Source: Mesorhizobium ciceri biovar biserrulae WSM1271 (GTDB lineage Bacteria > Pseudomonadota > Alphaproteobacteria > Rhizobiales > Rhizobiaceae). From it: a stretch of DNA of 64,000 bases. The notes under the pieces are model-generated. The model was not told where the DNA came from and searched no databases. It worked only from the letters and a program-made list of their open reading frames with translations. A program made the translations under genes and the position numbers. Shown here in pieces: positions 1 to 7,351 of the stretch; position 1 is the stretch's first letter, and each line of letters starts with the position of its first letter. The DNA lies in NCBI RefSeq assembly GCF_000185905.1, contig NC_014923.1, positions 1,945,501-2,009,500 on the forward strand. Direction: 5' to 3'.

Positions 1-87
1 GACCTGACCAAGGCCCGCACCAAGCAGTTGAAGGCCTACCTGAACTGCCAGGAGGGTGACCTCTCTTGCCCGGTGCCATCAGAATAA
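1..87 (+). CDS. C-terminal end of an unidentified protein (5' truncated by window)
   Basis: Only the last 28 codons are inside the window, ending with TAA at 85-87. The visible tail is hydrophilic, lysine-rich at its start and contains two cysteines. A lipoprotein gene on the same strand begins 14 bases after the stop, so the two may be co-transcribed. No family can be assigned from this fragment. That it is coding is inferred from the open frame running in from the edge and from the Shine-Dalgarno sequence that follows directly. Confidence 0.45.
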   Translation, partial: DLTKARTKQLKAYLNCQEGDLSCPVPSE

Positions 88-101
88 TCTGGAGTGACAA
101 A

Positions 102-497
102 ATGCCGAATTTCAAGATGAGATATGTGCTGATCGCGCTTGTGCCGTTGGCGGTTGCCGGTTGCGTCAGCGCTGAGGATCAGCGCGCAATGGATCAGCAA
201 CAGTGCGCTTCTTACGGCTACAGGCCAGGAACCAACAGGTTTGCCGACTGCATGATGCAACAGACCTCACAACGTTCAGAAGATGAGCAGCGCTCGTTGG
301 ATCGCATGGCCGCGCAAGAACAGAGAGACAAGGATCGCAAGGAAGCGCGTCGAAAGGACGACAGCTACATCGATCCAAGGCCGAGTTACGACAAGGACGG
401 CAATCCGAATTTCGACACTCAAGGCAATTACCAAGGGTGTCACGGCGCGGGATGTTTGGTCGACAATCCAGACAATAACGATGACGATGACCAGTAG
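102..497 (+). CDS. Small predicted lipoprotein, acidic C-terminus
   Basis: A 131-residue protein of unknown function. The N-terminus is a lipoprotein signal: basic residues, a hydrophobic stretch (roughly residues 8-20) and a lipobox AVAGC, so the mature protein should be acylated and membrane-anchored. The middle (about 55-95) is rich in charged residues (D, R, E, K) and probably a long helix. The C-terminus holds two cysteines in a CHGAGC arrangement and ends in a run of Asp and Asn. ATG at 102 was chosen because GGAG at 91-94 lies at proper spacing; an upstream in-frame TTG at 66 lacks such a site, and an internal ATG at 117 is possible. It lies in a region with transposase debris, so it may be accessory. 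Confidence 0.6.
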   Translation: MPNFKMRYVLIALVPLAVAGCVSAEDQRAMDQQQCASYGYRPGTNRFADCMMQQTSQRSEDEQRSLDRMAAQEQRDKDRKEARRKDDSYIDPRPSYDKDGNPNFDTQGNYQGCHGAGCLVDNPDNNDDDDQ

Positions 498-951
498 GCT
501 GGCTCCGCGAGGCTCTCGTTCCTGCCCCCTATAGTCCGGACCTCAACCCAATCGAGAAACCACCCTTCGCCAACTTCAAGCACTACATGCGGCGTTGCGC
601 CAGGTGCAGGCTAGAGGTCAACCCAAATGCGAACCGCTCTACCTCGGCGAACAGCCGGGAAATGCCGATCCCGCACACGCGATCCGCGATTCCATCAGCT
701 TGAAGGATGGTTCCGGAACTTTTTGCCGCAATGGCAGGTTCGAGCGACATGACGAAACTATCTGACCCTGGCCCGCCGTTCCCAGCAAGCTGCACGGCGG
801 CCAGGACATCCCGGAAGAAGATCATTACTGCGGGCAGAAGGTTGACCAGCGCGATTTACTCCAGGTGTTCTGGAGGAAGAGCCGGGGCATTGAGCGCTGA
901 ACCGAGCCAGCTGCAACGATCATCGAATTCCCCCGAAGAAAGTACCTGCCT
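498..951. other. Non-coding / decayed stretch with transposase scrap
   Basis: No intact gene was found in this 454-base stretch on either strand. The only recognisable item is the IS630-type fragment near 512-610, described separately. The rest shows short open frames without ribosome-binding sites or family resemblance and looks like degraded sequence. Confidence 0.5.
512..610 (+). pseudogene. Remnant of an IS630-family transposase
   Basis: Translated in the frame of TAT at 530-532 the DNA reads PYSPDLNPIE followed by an F-A-N-F-K-H-Y-M-R stretch. This matches the highly conserved C-terminal block of IS630/Tc1-type DDE transposases, in which the final catalytic Glu lies in the SPDLNPIE motif. 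Only about 30 codons are recognisable. There is no start, the frame is broken on both sides, and no terminal inverted repeats or TA duplication could be found. It is a fossil of a former insertion, not an active element. Confidence 0.65.
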
Positions 952-1719
952 CTAGAAGCGCTTTCGGATCAGGGGCCGTTTCAGGGCAAAGCGGGCGATA
1001 TTGTCGAGCGTTCTTGGCACCGCCATCTCCCCGATGCCCTCAATGGCGCCCTTGGCCGCTGCGTCCTCACGAAAGCGCACTATCCATTCTTCCGTGAGGC
1101 TGTCCCGTTGAACAGTGAATCTCGAATTGGCGGTGTCTTCCGGGACCTGGACGCCCATATAATCCGCCACAGCTTCCAGATAGGGCCGTGGGTCTTGCTG
1201 CAAATCTTCGTAGACGAATTGACGACAATCCAGCCCCGCAAGTTGTAGGTAGGACCTCCAGAACGCATAGCTTCGATCAACCTGGAAATATGCTTGGCTG
1301 ATGTCGGCGAAGCTATAAGGAACAGCGCGCGGATTGACTTTCCCTTCGTGCCGGCTCGTCCACACTCCAGACATCCTAGCTCGGTAGAACGAAATAGCTT
1401 GCTGAATTCGGTCGCGACGTTCCAACAAAATGAATTCCAAGCCGTGTTTTCTTCGTATCTCGAATAGAAAATCCTTTCCGAATTTCTCCTTACACCAGGC
1501 CAGATGGCGCGGAAACAACTTGATCGCAAACCGCCCGTTGTCGGTCGCCGCTTTCTCGATGGCCGCTTTTTCAAGATCATCATAGGTGCGGGGATCGAAG
1601 CGTAGATAGGCCGGATCAAGCCATTCCTCCGACCGTCCCATCAGGCCAGTTGCGTTCGTCAGGCTTCCCAGCCAATTCGAACCGCTTCTTCCCTCTGTAA
1701 GAATCGCAACGCCCCGCAT
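952..1719 (-). CDS. Stf0-type sulfotransferase
   Basis: A 255-residue cytosolic enzyme that probably transfers sulfate from PAPS to a sugar or lipid hydroxyl. The N-terminal TEGRSGSNWLGSL (about residues 8-20) is the phosphosulfate-binding loop characteristic of sulfotransferases, and the length and overall pattern fit the Stf0 family (known member: mycobacterial trehalose 2-sulfotransferase). The start at 1719 is supported by a GAGG sequence five bases upstream. The acceptor cannot be told from sequence; surface polysaccharide, glycolipid or trehalose are possibilities. A short open frame ends at 1732, just before this gene on the same strand, suggesting it was once downstream in an operon. 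It sits alone in the accessory left end. Confidence 0.8.
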   Translation of the reverse strand: MRGVAILTEGRSGSNWLGSLTNATGLMGRSEEWLDPAYLRFDPRTYDDLEKAAIEKAATDNGRFAIKLFPRHLAWCKEKFGKDFLFEIRRKHGLEFILLERRDRIQQAISFYRARMSGVWTSRHEGKVNPRAVPYSFADISQAYFQVDRSYAFWRSYLQLAGLDCRQFVYEDLQQDPRPYLEAVADYMGVQVPEDTANSRFTVQRDSLTEEWIVRFREDAAAKGAIEGIGEMAVPRTLDNIARFALKRPLIRKRF

Positions 1720-1734
1720 AAAATCCTCACTTCA

Positions 1735-2122
1735 CCTTGTCCCGCAACGCATGCCGCAAGGCCCGCTTACCTTCAATCCAAATCAGCGCTGCGTTCCCGC
1801 CCCATGTCCAGGAACACCGTGTTCAGCTTATTGCCGCCGTGATCTTCGTTGCCATCTTGTCGGCATCACCAGGGTTTTGGCTGGATTCCAGACCAGATGA
1901 CCACGCAATTCATCTAGGACGCCGCATCGGCCGCCATCGTCATTGTGGGCGTGTTCGCCGTCGCCGACACGTCGCCACGCGATTGCTGCGCCTGCCCAGG
2001 AGTGTCCTCTGTCGAACAACCGTGAGGGTTGTTTTCGCCGCCATCACTATTTTTGTGAACCAATTCACCCGAGGCGCGACCAAGTGATGTGTCCAAACAT
2101 GGTTCATCAAGGAGAACGTCTT
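1735..2122. other. Gene-poor stretch with a truncated minus-strand reading frame
   Basis: I see no intact gene here. On the minus strand a frame of about 30-40 codons, containing NTVFLDMG and ending in RALRHALRDKVK, stops with TGA at 1734-1732. That is 12 bases before the sulfotransferase ATG. Upstream the frame is closed by a stop near 1870 and has no good start, so it looks like the remains of a gene that once preceded the sulfotransferase. The product is not recognised. Confidence 0.4.
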
Positions 2123-2329
2123 ATGTTTACTGTCTCGAGAAACGTCTTTTTGGCCGCCATCGCCGTTTCGGTGCTGGCCGGCTGCAAGACAACCGCTCCC
2201 AGGGAATGCGACAAGCTGAAGCCTGGCGTCACCTATAATGGCAAATGCTGCGGCATCGGCGAGCCTTGCCGCGAAGGCAAGGGCGGCGGCGACAGGCCGG
2301 GAAATACGCCTGATCCAGCGCCGCAATGA
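2123..2329 (+). CDS. Small cysteine-rich lipoprotein
   Basis: A 68-residue predicted lipoprotein. The signal (residues 1-20) ends in the lipobox VLAGC. The mature part carries further cysteines (RECDK, KCCGIGEPC) and a C-terminal Gly/Pro-rich tail. The start at 2123 is supported by AAGGAGA at 2109-2114. No family was recognised. The paired cysteines might form disulfides or bind metal, which is inference. It stands between the sulfotransferase region and the tRNA-Val gene, on the accessory side of the tRNA. Confidence 0.6.
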   Translation: MFTVSRNVFLAAIAVSVLAGCKTTAPRECDKLKPGVTYNGKCCGIGEPCREGKGGGDRPGNTPDPAPQ

Positions 2330-2602
2330 TCTGATTGCGTGTCGCCCGTTCCGGTCAGCGCTGGGACGGGCGCGTTGCGCTCGAAAGCTCGCCAACGTCC
2401 AGCCTCCCCTTGAGGCACCGTATCGTCCAGCTCTGTGTAACGCGCGCCCTGGACGGCCTTGTGCCACGCTGTGCCCTGCTTATCCCAAGTGAGGAGTTCT
2501 TCCGCCAGCACCTCGACGCTGCTCATCCCGCGCGTCATGCCCACGCGCTTTGTCTGGCGAGCCGGCCAGCATGTCGATCCAAGTCTGATTTGTCTGGTTG
2601 GA

Positions 2603-2677
2603 TGGTGGGCGTGACAGGGATTGAACCTGTGACCCCTGCAATGTCAATGCAGTGCTCTCCCGCTGAGCTACACGCCC
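2603..2677 (-). tRNA. tRNA-Val (anticodon GAC)
   Basis: Read on the minus strand, the 75-nt sequence folds as a standard cloverleaf. The acceptor stem is GGGCGTG/CACGCCC, the D-arm contains AGCTCAGCGGGAGAGC, and the anticodon arm is CTGCA-TTGACAT-TGCAG with anticodon GAC. The T-arm carries GGTTCAATCC, the discriminator is A and CCA is encoded at 2605-2603. The 3' end faces the gene-poor, accessory-looking left part of the window, the orientation expected if an integrating element had used the tRNA 3' end as its attachment site. Confidence 0.95.
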
Positions 2678-2793
2678 ATCCGAAGCCGCGCATACACCAT
2701 TTTTGATCCAGCGCGTCAATAGCAGGAAAAAGGAAAGAAGGCGTCGTCTCGCCGCAGTGGCGAAGAGGTGCGGCGCCTCGCCTAGAAAACGGC

Positions 2794-3156
2794 TCAGGCC
2801 GCCTGCAGCATCTTCTCCACCTCATTGACGAGGTCGCGCAGATGGAATGGCTTCGACAGCACCTTGGCGTCTTTTGGCGCCTTGGAATCCGGGTTCAACG
2901 CAACAGCGGCGAAACCGGTGATGAACATGACTTTCAGGTCGGGATCGATCTCGGTGGCGCGGCGCGCCAGCTCGATGCCGTCCATCTCCGGCATGACGAT
3001 GTCGGTCAGCAGCAGCGAGAACGGTTCTTCGCGCAGCCGCTCATAGGCGCTGGCGCCATTGTCGAAATCGCTGACCTGGTAACCGGCGCGCTCCAGCGCC
3101 TTGACGAGGAACCGACGCATATCGTCGTCGTCTTCCGCCAGAAGAATGCGTGCCAT
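2794..3156 (-). CDS. cpdR: CpdR single-domain response regulator
   Basis: A 120-residue stand-alone receiver domain. Phosphorylation site Asp52 (TDIVMPEMDG), acidic pocket Glu8/Asp9/Asp10 and conserved Lys102 (SKPF) are all present, and there is no output domain. Sequence and length match CpdR, which in alphaproteobacteria receives phosphate from the CckA-ChpT relay. In its unphosphorylated form it helps direct ClpXP to substrates during the cell cycle; in Sinorhizobium it is also needed for normal bacteroid differentiation. Those roles are family knowledge. Here it lies between tRNA-Val and a divergently transcribed N-formylglutamate amidohydrolase gene. Confidence 0.92.
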   Translation of the reverse strand: MARILLAEDDDDMRRFLVKALERAGYQVSDFDNGASAYERLREEPFSLLLTDIVMPEMDGIELARRATEIDPDLKVMFITGFAAVALNPDSKAPKDAKVLSKPFHLRDLVNEVEKMLQAA

Positions 3157-3319
3157 GATATCCTGTCCGAATCACCCGCCCGAGATTGCCGTTGGGCAAG
3201 CCCGTTAACCATCCTGTATATGAGGAGGTGAGGGTAAACATCAAGTGAACGCGGACGGCGATGATCCATATTTGCCGCGGGTGTGCCGCCGCTGAAATGC
3301 TGGACACGCGGCCTGCAAG

Positions 3320-4261
3320 GTGGCACTTTCACATCATGATGCACTGGTGTTTTCGGGTTCGTTCAAATTGAAGACGGCAGCCGAGGATTTTTCGGTCTTT
3401 CCACCCTTCGAAATCCGGTCGGGCGCCGAGCAGCGCGTCCCCTTCCTCTTCAACTCGCCGCATAGCGGCCGCTATTATCCCGAACGCTTCCTGGCCATGG
3501 CAAGGCTGGACCGCAACGCCATCCGCCGGTCGGAAGACTGTTACGTCGATGAGCTGTTCGGCGGTGCCGTGGCGCTCGGCGCGCCGCTGCTGGCGGCGAA
3601 TTTTCCGAGGGCCTATCTCGACGTCAATCGCGAGCCGTGGGAGCTCGATCCTCGCATGTTCGCCGAGCCAGTGCCGTCCTTCTGCAACATCCGCTCGGCG
3701 CGGGTGGCGGGTGGGCTTGGCACGGTGCCGAAGCTGGTCGGCGAGGGGCTCGACATCTATTCCGGCCGCCTGCCGCTGTCGGAAGCCGTTGCCCGGATCG
3801 AAACCGTCTACAAGCCCTATCACGAGACGCTGAAGCGGCTTTTGACCCGGACCCATGCGCGGTTCGGTTTTGCCGTGCTGATCGACTGTCATTCGATGCC
3901 GGCGAGCATCCGTGTCGGCGACAGCGGGCTGCGGCCCGACTTCATCATCGGCGACCGTTTCGGCATCTCGGCAACCGCCGCCCTGACCGAGACCGCGATC
4001 GGCCTGCTCAGCGCCATGGGCTATTCGGTTGCCCACAACAAACCCTATGCCGGCGGCTTCATCACCGAGCATTACGGCCGCCCGGCGCGCCATCTGCATG
4101 CGCTCCAGATCGAGGTCAATCGCGGGCTCTACATGAACGAACGGACATTCGAGAAGGCCGCCGGCTTCGATGCGCTGGCCGACGATCTGACGCGGTTCTC
4201 AGCCGACCTGATGTCGATGCCCGATCATCATTTCATCGACCTGCCGCTGGCCGCGGAGTGA
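3320..4261 (+). CDS. N-formylglutamate amidohydrolase family protein
   Basis: A protein of about 313 residues of the N-formylglutamate deformylase (FGase) family, which releases glutamate and formate from N-formyl-L-glutamate at the end of one histidine-degradation route. Supporting motifs are NSPHSGRYYP near the N-terminus (metal-binding His region), DCHSMP in the middle and a later GGFITEHYGRP block. The GTG at 3320 is the furthest upstream start; the SD is weak, and a GTG about ten codons on is possible. No other hut gene is nearby, so the true substrate could be another N-formyl or N-acyl amino acid. It is divergent from cpdR. Confidence 0.8.
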   Translation: MALSHHDALVFSGSFKLKTAAEDFSVFPPFEIRSGAEQRVPFLFNSPHSGRYYPERFLAMARLDRNAIRRSEDCYVDELFGGAVALGAPLLAANFPRAYLDVNREPWELDPRMFAEPVPSFCNIRSARVAGGLGTVPKLVGEGLDIYSGRLPLSEAVARIETVYKPYHETLKRLLTRTHARFGFAVLIDCHSMPASIRVGDSGLRPDFIIGDRFGISATAALTETAIGLLSAMGYSVAHNKPYAGGFITEHYGRPARHLHALQIEVNRGLYMNERTFEKAAGFDALADDLTRFSADLMSMPDHHFIDLPLAAE

Positions 4262-4272
4262 AATCGCGGCGT

Positions 4273-4304
4273 AAAAAAAGACCGCATCGTTTGCACGATA
4301 CGGT
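4273..4304 (-). terminator. Intrinsic terminator of the suhB/MmgR-type sRNA
   Basis: Read on the minus strand: an imperfect 11-bp stem (GACCGTATCGT / ACGATGCGGTC) with a small loop, followed directly by seven U residues. It faces left, so it ends the minus-strand RNA and not the plus-strand N-formylglutamate gene. Confidence 0.85.
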
Positions 4305-4356
4305 CGAAGTCTAGGGAGGAAACGCCCAAGGAGGGCATGGACAGGAAACCCTGTCC
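4273..4356 (-). ncRNA. Trans-acting sRNA of the suhB / MmgR (alpha-r8) family
   Basis: A compact minus-strand transcription unit of about 84 nt with no open frame. The 5' hairpin GGACAG-GGTTTC-CTGTCC occupies 4356-4339. A second small hairpin presents CCTCCTT in its loop, then comes a single-stranded TTTCCTCCCT and a terminator stem with seven U residues. Loops that mimic an anti-Shine-Dalgarno sequence and the UUUCCUCCCU box are hallmarks, as I recall them, of the alphaproteobacterial alpha-r8 family (MmgR in Sinorhizobium, Rfam family suhB), an Hfq-dependent regulator linked to polyhydroxybutyrate storage. The family takes its name from lying beside an inositol-monophosphatase gene, which is also the case here (hisN, divergent). 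A covariance-model search would settle it. Confidence 0.8.
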
Positions 4357-4363
4357 GAGGTCG

Positions 4364-4391
4364 AGGGTATTGTGCGTTGCACAAATGTCAA
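4364..4391 (-). promoter_or_regulatory. Sigma-70 promoter of the sRNA
   Basis: On the minus strand a perfect -35 TTGACA (4391-4386) is followed after 16 bases by TACCCT (4369-4364), placing the start of transcription near the GG at 4356. The spacer holds the palindrome TGTGCAACGCACA, which might be an operator. Confidence 0.7.
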
Positions 4392-4562
4392 GCGACCTTC
4401 AGGCTTTTTTAATTCACTCTGATGTGGAAATTGCGTTTCGACGACGCTTATGTGACATCCGGGCAACAGATGCCGTCGCGGAGAAGTCGTCGAACACACT
4501 TGTTTTGGTACGAAATTGGCGGCAGAGCACGGCTCGGACATGCTGCAGTGCGGGAGAATCAG

Positions 4563-5336
4563 TTGGACATCAGTGTCGATTTCATGCGCCGCATCGCGCA
4601 GGTGGCGGCGGCGGAGACCTTGCCGCGCTTTCGTGCCCAAGGCGCGGTCGCCAACAAGGAACAGGGCAGTTTCGATCCGGTCACCGAGGCCGATCGCGAG
4701 GCCGAGCGCGCTATCCGGGCGTTGATCTCTGCCGAGTATCCCGACCATGGCATTCTTGGCGAGGAGCATGGCAGCGAGAACATTTCGAGCCGGCATGTCT
4801 GGGTGATCGACCCGATCGACGGCACGCGCGCCTTTATTTCCGGCCTGCCGGTGTGGGGCACGCTGGTCGGGCTGACGGTCGACGGTGACGCCGTTGCCGG
4901 CATGATGGCGCAACCCTTCACCGGCGAGCTGTTCTACGCCAACGCCTCAGGTTCGCACTATGAGGGGCCGGGCGGGCCGCGAAAACTGACGACCCGCAAG
5001 ACGACGAAGTTGGACCAGGCGACGCTGTTCACCACCACGCCGGCGCTATTCAAAGGCGAAGCGCGCAACCGTTACGATGCATTCGAAAGACAGATCCAAT
5101 TCGCCCGCTATGGCGCCGATTGCTATGCCTTCGCCATGATCGCTTCGGGAAGCGTCGATATCGTCGCCGATCCCGGTTTGAAGCCATACGACATCGTGGC
5201 GCTGATCCCGATCATCGAGAAGGCAGGCGGTGTGGTCACCACATTCGATGGCGGGCCTGCGGAAAAGGGCGGCGATGTCCTGGCGGCTGCAACGCCGGAA
5301 CTCCACGCAGCTGCCATGGCCGCCTTGCGCGGCTGA
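4563..5336 (+). CDS. hisN: Histidinol-phosphatase, inositol-monophosphatase type
   Basis: A 257-residue metal-dependent phosphatase that probably removes phosphate from L-histidinol phosphate in histidine synthesis. The fold is that of the inositol-monophosphatase superfamily: metal ligands Glu67/Glu68 (GEEHGS) and the DPIDGT motif at 83-88 are intact, followed by a C-terminal KPYDIVALIPI block. The start is a TTG at 4563 with GGGAG a few bases upstream; reading on to an ATG 141 bases upstream would add a tail unlike the family, and the ATG at residue 8 is a weaker alternative. Other his genes are not in the window, so a different sugar or inositol phosphate as substrate cannot be excluded. 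It is divergent from the sRNA. Confidence 0.82.
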   Translation: MDISVDFMRRIAQVAAAETLPRFRAQGAVANKEQGSFDPVTEADREAERAIRALISAEYPDHGILGEEHGSENISSRHVWVIDPIDGTRAFISGLPVWGTLVGLTVDGDAVAGMMAQPFTGELFYANASGSHYEGPGGPRKLTTRKTTKLDQATLFTTTPALFKGEARNRYDAFERQIQFARYGADCYAFAMIASGSVDIVADPGLKPYDIVALIPIIEKAGGVVTTFDGGPAEKGGDVLAAATPELHAAAMAALRG

Positions 5337-5353
5337 CCAGCGACCGGCGGCCG

Positions 5354-6331
5354 TCAGGCCGTGGGGTCGTCGCTGCCGGGAATGAAGGCGTCGAAGGCGG
5401 CGAGCAATTGCTCGCGGTAGATATCGGCTTCCTGCAGGATTTCGTGGCGGGAGCCGTCGATCATCAGCAATGAACCGAGCCGCAGACGCCTGGCGTAGGC
5501 TTCGACAGCCCTGGTCGAGACGACCTGGTCGGCGCCGGCGGCGATGATCAGCAGCGGGACCTGGATCCGGGCCATGAAGTCGGGGTCGCTGACGGCTTCC
5601 GAAGCTTTCGCGGCTGCCCGCAGCCAACGGATCGTCGGCCCGCCAAGCGCCAGTTGCGGGTATTCTTCATAGATCCGTGTGTTGCGCCGATAGCGTTCCG
5701 GGTCCGATGTCAGCTTGTTGGTCTCGAAAGGGGCCGTTACCCTCGGCCGCGGACCCCAGGCGGCATAGAGCCGGCCGAGGCCGAGAGCGCAGAACAGGGA
5801 ACAGACGCGGCGAACCGTCGAGATCGAGACCGGCAGGTCGGGCAGCGTCAGGAAAGGCGCGATCAGCACCATGCGCCGAACGCGGTTCACCATCGACGGC
5901 GCGGCCAGCAGGGTGATCAATGCGCCTGCCGAATGGGCCAGGATGTAGTAGGGTCCGCGGCAATCGGGCAGCACGATCTCCTCGAAGAACTGTTCGAGGT
6001 CGGCGGTGTAGTCGCGGAAGCTGCTGACGTAGCCGCGCTGGCGATCGCGAATCAGCCGGTCTGAATCGCCCTGGCCGCGCCAGTCGAGCGTGGCGACGCC
6101 AAAGCCACGATCGGCAAGGTTGCGGATGGTTTCGAAATATTTCTCGATGCACTCGTTGCGGCCGGTGAGCAGGACCACGGTGCCCTTCATCGGGCGAGCG
6201 ACCGCGCCGAACAGGCCGTAGCGGATATTCTTGCGGTCACGCGTGGTGAAGAAGCCGCCGGTGGCGTTTTCCGGCCGCGGATTGCCCTCGATTTCGTGAA
6301 AAAGGGAGTTTTCGGTGAAAAGATCCGTCAT
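5354..6331 (-). CDS. Alpha/beta hydrolase, lysophospholipase (PldB-like)
   Basis: A protein of about 325 residues of the serine aminopeptidase/monoglyceride-lipase type alpha/beta hydrolases, annotated in relatives as lysophospholipase. The nucleophile elbow reads LAHSAGAL (first Gly of GxSxG replaced by Ala), the acid is likely in GADQVVS and the His in GSRHEIL near the C-terminus. An early LDWRGQGDS matches the block before the elbow. No signal peptide is seen, so it is cytosolic or peripherally membrane-bound. The ATG at 6331 was chosen because it begins the conserved region; upstream in-frame codons lack an SD. It converges with hisN with 17 bases between them. Confidence 0.75.
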   Translation of the reverse strand: MTDLFTENSLFHEIEGNPRPENATGGFFTTRDRKNIRYGLFGAVARPMKGTVVLLTGRNECIEKYFETIRNLADRGFGVATLDWRGQGDSDRLIRDRQRGYVSSFRDYTADLEQFFEEIVLPDCRGPYYILAHSAGALITLLAAPSMVNRVRRMVLIAPFLTLPDLPVSISTVRRVCSLFCALGLGRLYAAWGPRPRVTAPFETNKLTSDPERYRRNTRIYEEYPQLALGGPTIRWLRAAAKASEAVSDPDFMARIQVPLLIIAAGADQVVSTRAVEAYARRLRLGSLLMIDGSRHEILQEADIYREQLLAAFDAFIPGSDDPTA

Positions 6332-6677
6332 TCGGCGCTTCGTGCTCGGCGTCTCGCATGCCCGCCTGCGCTGGCCGGCTCCGCTATGGTGATAGACGCC
6401 CATGCGCCAAAAGCCAAGGAATTCCCGGTGACTGACTGGGCTGCAACAGGGAAGGCCGGAAGCCGCTTGAAAGCGTGCTTCCGGCCTCTGTCGATCCGGG
6501 AGGAAGGGACGTTACACCCGGTCGGCCTCGTTGCGGTGCCTGTTGTGCAATCGGCGCCGCCAGTCCTTGATCCTGGAATGGACTTTAGCGCCGGCTGCCT
6601 GAACGCGCGCCGAAGTGCCGGTTCATCTGCCGTTCATCAAGGGTCCGGCCGCCGTGGCTTTTGCCGCCAGGTGAAAT

Positions 6678-6706
6678 CTTGAAATGCTTTCCAGCGCTCC
6701 CCAAAT
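6678..6706 (+). promoter_or_regulatory. RpoH (sigma-32) heat-shock promoter
   Basis: CTTGAAA at 6678-6684, a 14-base spacer and CCCCAAAT at 6699-6706 match the classical sigma-32 consensus (CTTGAAA, 11-16 bases, CCCCAT-T) almost perfectly. It lies about 107 bases before the start codon of the small heat-shock protein gene, leaving a leader of roughly 100 nt. Confidence 0.85.
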
Positions 6707-6713
6707 GTCTCGT

Positions 6714-6815
6714 GCGGTCGCCAATGTCGGGGCCGCTGGCCCACCCGAAACGCCGCTCAAGGGTTTCGCACCGGCCATACGCAAACCATGTTGCTCAACA
6801 GGAGAACACCTCATG
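6714..6815 (+). promoter_or_regulatory. ROSE-like RNA thermometer in the hsp20 leader
   Basis: The transcript predicted from the RpoH promoter has a leader of about 100 nt that folds into successive hairpins: GGGCC-GCT-GGCCC near 6730, GAAAC...GTTTC near 6748-6769, and a final stem in which CATGTTGCT (about 6787-6795) faces AGGAG and the AUG. A UUGCU sequence sequestering the Shine-Dalgarno site is the signature of ROSE elements, which block translation of rhizobial small heat-shock genes below about 37-42 °C. The match is by motif and context, not by a covariance search. Confidence 0.65.
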
Positions 6816-7280
6816 CGTCACGTTGATTTTTCCCCGCTCTATCGCTCGACCGTCGGCTTCGATCGTCTGTTCACGATGCTCGATTCGCTTGCGCAGCCGG
6901 ATGGCGCGCAGACCTACCCGCCCTACAACATCGAGCGCACCGGTGAGGATTCCTACCGGATCTCGATGGCGGTTGCCGGCTTCTCTGACGAGGAAATCTC
7001 GATCGAAGCCCATCGCAACGTGCTGACCGTGAAGGGTGAGCGCAAGGACGAGGGCACCGGCGAAGGCTCTGAACTGCTCTATCGCGGCATTGCCTCGAGA
7101 GCCTTCGAACGCCGCTTCCAGCTTGCCGACCACGTCGAAGTTGTCGGTGCTTCGCTGAAGAACGGCCTGCTGTTCGTCGACCTCAAGCGCAACATCCCCG
7201 AGGAGCTGAAGCCGCGCAAGATCGCGATTACGGCATCTTCGGCCAAGGCCAAGCAGATCGAGGCCAAGACCGCTGCCTAA
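6813..7280 (+). CDS. Small heat-shock protein, Hsp20/alpha-crystallin family
   Basis: A 155-residue cytosolic holdase chaperone that binds unfolding proteins under heat stress. The alpha-crystallin domain runs from about residue 35 to 130; it contains a GERKDEG loop and the YRGIASRAFERRFQLADHV block typical of bacterial class A IbpA/HspH proteins, and the tail (KPRKIAI) replaces the usual IXI anchor. The ATG at 6813 has AGGAGA seven bases upstream. Regulation is well predicted: an RpoH promoter for transcription and a ROSE-like leader for translation. A strong terminator follows. Earlier in-frame codons would lie within the leader RNA and are rejected. Confidence 0.92.
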   Translation: MRHVDFSPLYRSTVGFDRLFTMLDSLAQPDGAQTYPPYNIERTGEDSYRISMAVAGFSDEEISIEAHRNVLTVKGERKDEGTGEGSELLYRGIASRAFERRFQLADHVEVVGASLKNGLLFVDLKRNIPEELKPRKIAITASSAKAKQIEAKTAA

Positions 7281-7306
7281 AGTACAAGTCTCCTCCCGAG
7301 ACGGAA

Positions 7307-7332
7307 GCGGCGCCGAAAGGCGCCGCTTTTTT
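7307..7332 (+). terminator. Intrinsic terminator after hsp20
   Basis: A perfect 8-bp GC-rich stem GCGGCGCC / GGCGCCGC with a GAAA tetraloop is followed by six T residues. It also closes the gap to the convergent aldolase gene. Confidence 0.92.
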
Positions 7333-7351
7333 GTTATCGGGGATTTCGGTA

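Noticed and set aside
2233..2544. Minus-strand frame with SSVEVLAEELLTWDKQG
   Set aside because: It looks partly protein-like, but overlaps the lipoprotein gene, has no SD and matches no family I know. It may be a remnant on the accessory side.
3190..3240. TTAACC sequence upstream of cpdR as a CtrA box
   Set aside because: Only one half of the TTAA-N7-TTAA consensus is present.
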